Source: Rhizobium leguminosarum bv. trifolii WSM2297 (GTDB lineage Bacteria; Pseudomonadota; Alphaproteobacteria; Rhizobiales; Rhizobiaceae). From it: a DNA stretch of 64,000 nt. Positions 59,634 to 64,000 of the stretch are shown here, one piece after another. Numbering within the stretch: position 1 is the stretch's first letter; each line of letters opens with the position of its first letter. The stretch spans positions 806,001 to 870,000 of the forward strand of contig NZ_JH719393.1 of NCBI RefSeq assembly GCF_000271845.1, written 5' to 3'. The notes beneath the pieces are model-generated. The model made no database searches, was not told the origin of the DNA, and worked only from the letters and a program-made list of their open reading frames with translations. The position numbers and the translations under genes are program-made.

Positions 59634-60112
59634 GCGCACAGCTTCTCGACTGCACGCTGATATCCGTCCGTTTCGGTGATCCCGCCGGAACCTACCCGAT
59701 CTTCGATGCCACCGGCTCGACCATCGCGCCGGGGCGGTGGAATACGTAGGGCAGCCCGATCATCTATACGAGCGAGCACTATTCGACTGCGCTGCTCGAA
59801 AAGCTCGTCCACGGCAGCGGCAGCCTGCCGCCCAACCAGCATTACGTCACGATCACCATACCGCGCGGGCTCAGCTACGAGGTCTTGTCAGAGCCGGCGC
59901 TCTCAGGCTGGGACGGCATGCCGGCTGGGGTCAGCAAGGCTTTCGGCGAAAAGTGGTGCCAGGAGAAGCGCAGCGCCATCCTGCTGGTGCCAAGCGTCGT
60001 CGCCCGCGTCGACCGTAACGTGCTGATCAATCCGGCCCACCCGGAATTCTCATCGATCACGGTCAGCCTCCCCCAGCCGGTCTTCTGGGATCGCCGCCTG
60101 TTCGGCCTGTGA
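59630..60112 (+). pseudogene. RES-domain toxin gene with an in-frame stop
   Basis: A GTG at 59630 overlaps the antitoxin stop, and the frame encodes a RES domain: LISVRFGDPAGTYPIFDATG, APGRWNT, then GSPIIYTSEHYSTALLEKLV, ITIPRGLSYEVL and SAILLVPSVVARVDRNVLIN and HPEFSSITV. RES toxins deplete NAD+. Codon 40 (59747-59749) is TAG, between GRWNT and GSPIIY, in the conserved core. The remaining 120 codons stay open to TGA at 60112. A single base change or a sequencing error would explain it. Unless read through, no active toxin is made. Confidence 0.85.
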
Positions 60113-60356
60113 TGGGCTCGGCCGTTTAGGCCGAGGTTGCCGCATCGGCCCGGAACCGGTCTCGGCGAGCGGCTATCCGATGATTTCTTTGAAGCTGTCT
60201 GGACGGGTCGTTGCTGAGCCGGAGCCGGCAGCGTCCGAACCTCATCATCATTTGCTAAGATAAGGTGGTGCGTATCTATGACGCAGTGCAGTGCAATTGA
60301 CTTGTCGAACTTGGAGATGTAGATCCTGTTCATTTTTTAAAAGACAAGTAGAATAT

Positions 60357-61442
60357 ATGCATCATCTCGGTGAAGTTGTACTACGGCGACAACAAGAAAA
60401 GTTGATTAGATCGGTAAGGAAATTTATTAGTAGGGGACAGCCCTACATTATAATGGATTTTCCATCAAACAAAGATCCTGGCCATCATGCAAGTTGGTTG
60501 GGATTGGCAAAGGTATTGTGGGAGGTAACGGGGCGTCTACCGGTGCTTACCGGTAGCTCTCTTGAAAGTATTAACCAAATAAAAGCCGCTCCCGGCGACG
60601 CTCCAATCTTCATTTGCGGGTGGGCGGACTTCGGAGATGCACGGATCGGCAGAGATGATATTCGTTACCGTTTGGCGTGCAAATATCCGGATCGAACCAT
60701 CATTCAGATGCCTCAAACAATCGATTTCGCGAACGACGCACTGATGGAGTACGCGAAGCGTACGATTGGTAGGCATCGCAAATTTTTCTTCATGACCCGC
60801 GATGAGCGGAGTTTCGAACTGGCAAAAGCGAACTTCGATTGCGATGTCGAGGCGGGGCCGGATACGGCATTCGGGATCGAGCTGCTTAAACCGTTCGAAG
60901 CTGATCCTCTCCGGGTATTATACGTCATGCAGCCCTCCGGAGAGGACGACGTTGATATCGCTGAAGCCCGAGCGATCGTTGAGGGACCCCTTACCAATTG
61001 GATCAACGGTCCGGATAATTTGTCGCACCTGCACAAGTCGAGTGTCGTCAAGGCAGCCATGCGGCGCGGCTTTAGCCGTCCCGAGATGGTTGCCCAGCAT
61101 CACGAGGATGTCGCTGCTCGGTATGTCGATTATGGCGTGAAGATGCTGTCCGGCGCGCAACGGATAATCACCAACCGTTTACATGGTCATATTCTTTGTC
61201 TTTTGCTCAATAAACCGCATGTCGCGGTTGCGAGAAGCGGAAGCAAGCTGCACGACTTCATCAGCAGCTGGAGTAGCGACGCTCTCCTGGTGGAGCAAGC
61301 GACAAATGCCAATGAGCTTTTGGCGGCCATGTCCCGCCTTCCGTATGAGATGAACGGCGCTTGGTACAAGTCTAGCAGACCGATCGATCTGCGTCCCGGT
61401 CTTCCTGCCCCAGACCTCGTCCCTCATCCCTCTATCGTTTGA
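60357..61442 (+). CDS. Polysaccharide pyruvyl transferase family protein
   Basis: This 361-residue protein belongs to the polysaccharide pyruvyl transferase family. Segments are QPYIIMDFPSNKDPGHHASW at the start, TIIQMPQTIDFANDALMEYA near residue 120, FFMTRDERSFELAKANF, and the C-terminal AQRIITNRLHGHILCLLLNK (the R-L-H-G motif). It should add a ketal pyruvate from phosphoenolpyruvate to a sugar of a surface glycan, in the cytoplasm before flipping. The upstream 70 bases are AT-rich. It leads a block with a flippase and an acyltransferase. Confidence 0.85.
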   Translation: MHHLGEVVLRRQQEKLIRSVRKFISRGQPYIIMDFPSNKDPGHHASWLGLAKVLWEVTGRLPVLTGSSLESINQIKAAPGDAPIFICGWADFGDARIGRDDIRYRLACKYPDRTIIQMPQTIDFANDALMEYAKRTIGRHRKFFFMTRDERSFELAKANFDCDVEAGPDTAFGIELLKPFEADPLRVLYVMQPSGEDDVDIAEARAIVEGPLTNWINGPDNLSHLHKSSVVKAAMRRGFSRPEMVAQHHEDVAARYVDYGVKMLSGAQRIITNRLHGHILCLLLNKPHVAVARSGSKLHDFISSWSSDALLVEQATNANELLAAMSRLPYEMNGAWYKSSRPIDLRPGLPAPDLVPHPSIV

Positions 61443-61462
61443 TTGTCCGTAGGAGTTCAGTT

Positions 61463-62989
61463 TTGTCGGTTGCACGAGACGATGATATTCTATTCAGCCA
61501 TGTCAATAAGAACCGATCGGCCGCAGCCGTAACGGGTGCCTTTTGGTCGGCGATGAGTACGCTCATCCCGACGGTCCTCACCTTCGCAGTTTTCGTGGTG
61601 ACGTCCCGCGTTCTCCAGCCTCAGGATTTCGGTCTTGTCGCCCTGGCATTCAGTATCGTGTCATTTGCAGGTAGTTTTGGACCGACTGCATTTGGTGAAG
61701 CAATCATACAGAGAGCCGAAATAAGGCGTAGCCACCTCGATACCATCTTCGCACTTTCCCTTGCCTTCTCGTTTTTGATCTATGGAGTGCTGTGTATCGC
61801 CGCCTCGCCAATCGCGGCATACGTGGGGCATAAGGAAGTCACCTCCCTTATCTACATCATGGGGCTGAAGGTCTTCTTCGATTTCACGGCCGTCGTTCCG
61901 AATGCGATTGTCAATAGAAAGATGTCATTCCACCTGGTGGCGGTCCGTACCGTGATAGCCACGATCACTTCTGCTTGCATTTGCCTTGTATTGGTTCTGG
62001 CGGGCTTCGGCTTGTGGGCGCTCGCGATTGCACAGATCGCGGCCACAGCGGCATCCTGCGGCGCTGCATTCTGGGGTGCTGGCTGGTCGCCCGGCCTTCA
62101 CTTAAAGAGAGAAAGCCTGAACGACCTTCTTCACTATGGCTTTTTCGCTTCTGGCACTCGGTTTTTACAGACCATGAGCTTGGACAACCTGATCATCGGC
62201 GTGCTCTTGAGCCCATCGGCACTCGGTATCTATAACTTTTCGAAGCGCTTGTTCGATATGATCAATAACGTTATTGCGGGGGGCTTAACATCTGTCACGC
62301 ACGTCTTGCTTTCCTCCTTGCGAAGCGATCCGAAGAAAGTTCGAGAAGCATTCCTGATGGCCACGTTTGGCTGCTCTCTGGTTTCGTATCCGGTATTCAT
62401 TGGCCTTGCCGCAGTCGCCGGTGATGCGATCACCACCATTTTCGGCGCGCATTGGATCGAGGCCGTTTGGCCAGTTCGTTTCTACTGCGTCATAGGGTTG
62501 ATGGCTGGGATCGGCTACGTGCAGGCATCCTTGATAAAGAGCCAAGGGGAGATGGATTGGTGGTTTTACTACCAGGTGGCACGCAATCTGCTCACGCTCG
62601 TGACCATCGCAGTTCTTTATCCTTACGGCGTCACAACCATTGTTTTCGCCATTATGATCGAAGTTCTGTTGTTTTGGCCGATCACCAGCTGGAAGGTTTC
62701 GCGGCATATAGAGTTGAGCGTCGGGGCCTATCTGATGCAATTCCTTCGGCCAAGTCTGGCATGTGCGGGAATGGTTGCTGTCGTTTTGCTCCTGCACGAA
62801 CCGCTCGTTCATTGGTCGCCTTATCCACGGTTGGCCGTGGAAATCGTTGCGGGCGGGATGGCGTATTGCTGCCTGATATTTGCCCTTTGCAGGGCTCGTT
62901 TGAACGTCTTGATCGGCAGCATAAAGCAGGTACGGCAGCGCAAGAAAAATAAGGACGCAATTGTAGACACTATCGCCCAGCAATCGTGA
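61463..62989 (+). CDS. Polysaccharide flippase (Wzx/PST family)
   Basis: This 508-residue protein has about twelve to fourteen membrane segments. The MOP/PST flippase pattern is clear: AFWSAMSTLIPTVLTFAVFV, QDFGLVALAFSIVSFAGSFG, TAFGEAIIQRAEIRRSHLDT, and LSPSALGIYNFSKRLFDMI. It should flip lipid-linked repeat units across the inner membrane. No ATG fits the N-terminus; TTG at 61463 with AGGAG 8 bases upstream is the likely start. It is 20 bases behind the pyruvyl transferase gene. Confidence 0.87.
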   Translation: MSVARDDDILFSHVNKNRSAAAVTGAFWSAMSTLIPTVLTFAVFVVTSRVLQPQDFGLVALAFSIVSFAGSFGPTAFGEAIIQRAEIRRSHLDTIFALSLAFSFLIYGVLCIAASPIAAYVGHKEVTSLIYIMGLKVFFDFTAVVPNAIVNRKMSFHLVAVRTVIATITSACICLVLVLAGFGLWALAIAQIAATAASCGAAFWGAGWSPGLHLKRESLNDLLHYGFFASGTRFLQTMSLDNLIIGVLLSPSALGIYNFSKRLFDMINNVIAGGLTSVTHVLLSSLRSDPKKVREAFLMATFGCSLVSYPVFIGLAAVAGDAITTIFGAHWIEAVWPVRFYCVIGLMAGIGYVQASLIKSQGEMDWWFYYQVARNLLTLVTIAVLYPYGVTTIVFAIMIEVLLFWPITSWKVSRHIELSVGAYLMQFLRPSLACAGMVAVVLLLHEPLVHWSPYPRLAVEIVAGGMAYCCLIFALCRARLNVLIGSIKQVRQRKKNKDAIVDTIAQQS

Positions 62990-63015
62990 TATCGGGCGCT
63001 CCTGCGCAGCGACCT

Positions 63016-63045
63016 GTGCAGCGGTTCAAGCCGACCGCTGCGCAC
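63016..63045 (+). other. Intergenic hairpin between flippase and acyltransferase genes
   Basis: GTGCAGCGGT and ACCGCTGCGCAC pair over TCAAGCCG with a two-base bulge. The following bases lack a T run. It may attenuate or stabilise the message. Confidence 0.45.
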
Positions 63046-63080
63046 GCCCCTCAGATAAAGTGTCATAGGATGATCGATAG

Positions 63081-64000
63081 ATGACCAGTCTCGACCGCGA
63101 TTATGCGCCATCGGCAATCGACAACGCGGGAGTCTCGATTTCCGACCGTAGCCGCTACTATTCGCTCGATGCGATGCGCGGCTTTGCCGCCATTTGTGTT
63201 GTCGCTACACATTTCCAAGAGAGATACGCCCCGTCAGCCTATCTCGCAGTCGACTTTTTCTTCGTTCTCAGCGGGTTTATTATCGCCGACATTTACGGAA
63301 AAAGGCTTTCGCGCGGTCTGCCATTCCAGTCGTTCATGACGGCACGAATCAAGCGTCTTTATCCGCTCTATCTGATCGGAATTTTGGTTGGTCTCGTCCA
63401 GATCATTCTGCTGACAAGCTGGGGGCTGCGAGGTCAAAGTGTCATTGACCTGCTGGTGTCGACAGTTGCTAATGGGGCTTTTCTGCCCAGCCCGATGTAT
63501 TTCCTTCAAGCCAACTCGATGCAGGGGATGTTTCCAATCAACGGCCCAGCGTGGTCGATGTTCTGGGAACTGTTGGTGAACATACTCTTCGCATTGTGGC
63601 TGTTTCGGCTCTCCATCCGCGCCCTTTGCCTCGTTGCCTTGGTCTCAGCTGCGCTATTGGTTTGTGTCGGTCTTCACTACGGTCTGTTGAATATTGGCTG
63701 GGAGTGGCCTTCCGCGGTCGGGGGACTGCCAAGGGTGATGTTTTCATTTACGGCAGGGGTTGTGATCAGCCGTTTATTCGGTGGCATGCCGGCCTGGAGA
63801 AAGGGTTGGATCGCCTTGGTGCCATGCCTGCTTCTGATGATCTGCATCGCGGCGCCGGTTCCGTCCGTGCTGCGGCCTTACTATGATTTGATGTTCGCGA
63901 TGGCCTTGGCGCCGCTCATTGTGATGCTTGGCCTCTTTTTGGAAATGCCTGCCAAATTAGAGGCGTTGGCGACGTGGGTCGGGTATATCTCCTACCCCGT
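63081..64000 (+). CDS. Acyltransferase family 3 protein, N-terminal part (cut by window edge)
   Basis: An open frame from ATG 63081 runs off the end after 306 codons. The sequence RYYSLDAMRGFAAICVVATH followed by FFFVLSGFIIADIYG and RIKRLYPLYLIG is the signature of acyltransferase family 3 (OafA/NodX/ExoZ type), with the catalytic-type His in VVATH and the R-x-x-R-L-x-P loop. About eight membrane segments are visible. Such proteins acetylate surface polysaccharides. It follows the pyruvyl transferase and flippase genes, so it probably decorates the same glycan. Confidence 0.9.
   Translation, partial: MTSLDRDYAPSAIDNAGVSISDRSRYYSLDAMRGFAAICVVATHFQERYAPSAYLAVDFFFVLSGFIIADIYGKRLSRGLPFQSFMTARIKRLYPLYLIGILVGLVQIILLTSWGLRGQSVIDLLVSTVANGAFLPSPMYFLQANSMQGMFPINGPAWSMFWELLVNILFALWLFRLSIRALCLVALVSAALLVCVGLHYGLLNIGWEWPSAVGGLPRVMFSFTAGVVISRLFGGMPAWRKGWIALVPCLLLMICIAAPVPSVLRPYYDLMFAMALAPLIVMLGLFLEMPAKLEALATWVGYISYP

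Overview
The window reads as a piece of a Rhizobium replicon (R. leguminosarum/R. etli type), most probably a large plasmid or chromid. Three things point there: a repABC-family partition locus, a complete rhizobial glycerol locus in the order glpR-D-S-T-P-Q-U-V-K, and a bhbA-type methylmalonyl-CoA mutase, all in GC-rich DNA with many ABC transporters. No rRNA, tRNA, CRISPR array or intact insertion sequence was found.

Layout. 1-5.5 kb: 5' part of bhbA, then a sulfur-acquisition cluster (flavin-dependent monooxygenase, metI-metN-metQ, NADPH:FMN reductase). Its three transcription units share an upstream AATCC-N3-ATTTTTAT element. 5.6-10 kb: an Fsr-type MFS pump and a regulator pair (XRE protein; SARP/TPR protein). 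10.2-13.3 kb: intact repA and repB with two parS sites, followed by a repC reduced to frameshifted fragments. 13.5-17.6 kb: polysaccharide genes (initiating sugar transferase, FlaA1/CapD epimerase-dehydratase, O-antigen ligase-like protein).

18-34 kb is mixed accessory content: stress-type small proteins, GntR regulator with uxuA, TetR with emrAB, aldose epimerase, an ABC-F ATPase, VOC proteins, small envelope proteins, GNAT, LysR with an EamA exporter, and an HTH-like hypothetical. 34.2-38.1 kb holds a 1173-residue SAM-domain/class III cyclase/ATPase/TPR protein with a DUF4242 gene. 38.5-39.1 kb holds an hsp20 gene behind a sigma-32-like promoter and a ROSE-like RNA thermometer.

39.6-49.8 kb is the glycerol regulon: repressor, dehydrogenase, two-ATPase ABC importer and kinase. 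The two ATPases carry complementary defects, so one ATP site should be canonical and the other degenerate. 49.8-54.5 kb is a ribose-type sugar ABC operon read in the opposite direction, followed by an AraC regulator, a VOC protein and a NitT/TauT-type ABC importer (54.9-59 kb). 59.2-60.1 kb is an Xre/RES toxin-antitoxin locus whose toxin has an in-frame stop. 60.3-64 kb is a second polysaccharide block: pyruvyl transferase, flippase and a truncated acyltransferase.

Start codons were picked from ribosome binding sites and family alignment remembered from general knowledge; no database search was possible.
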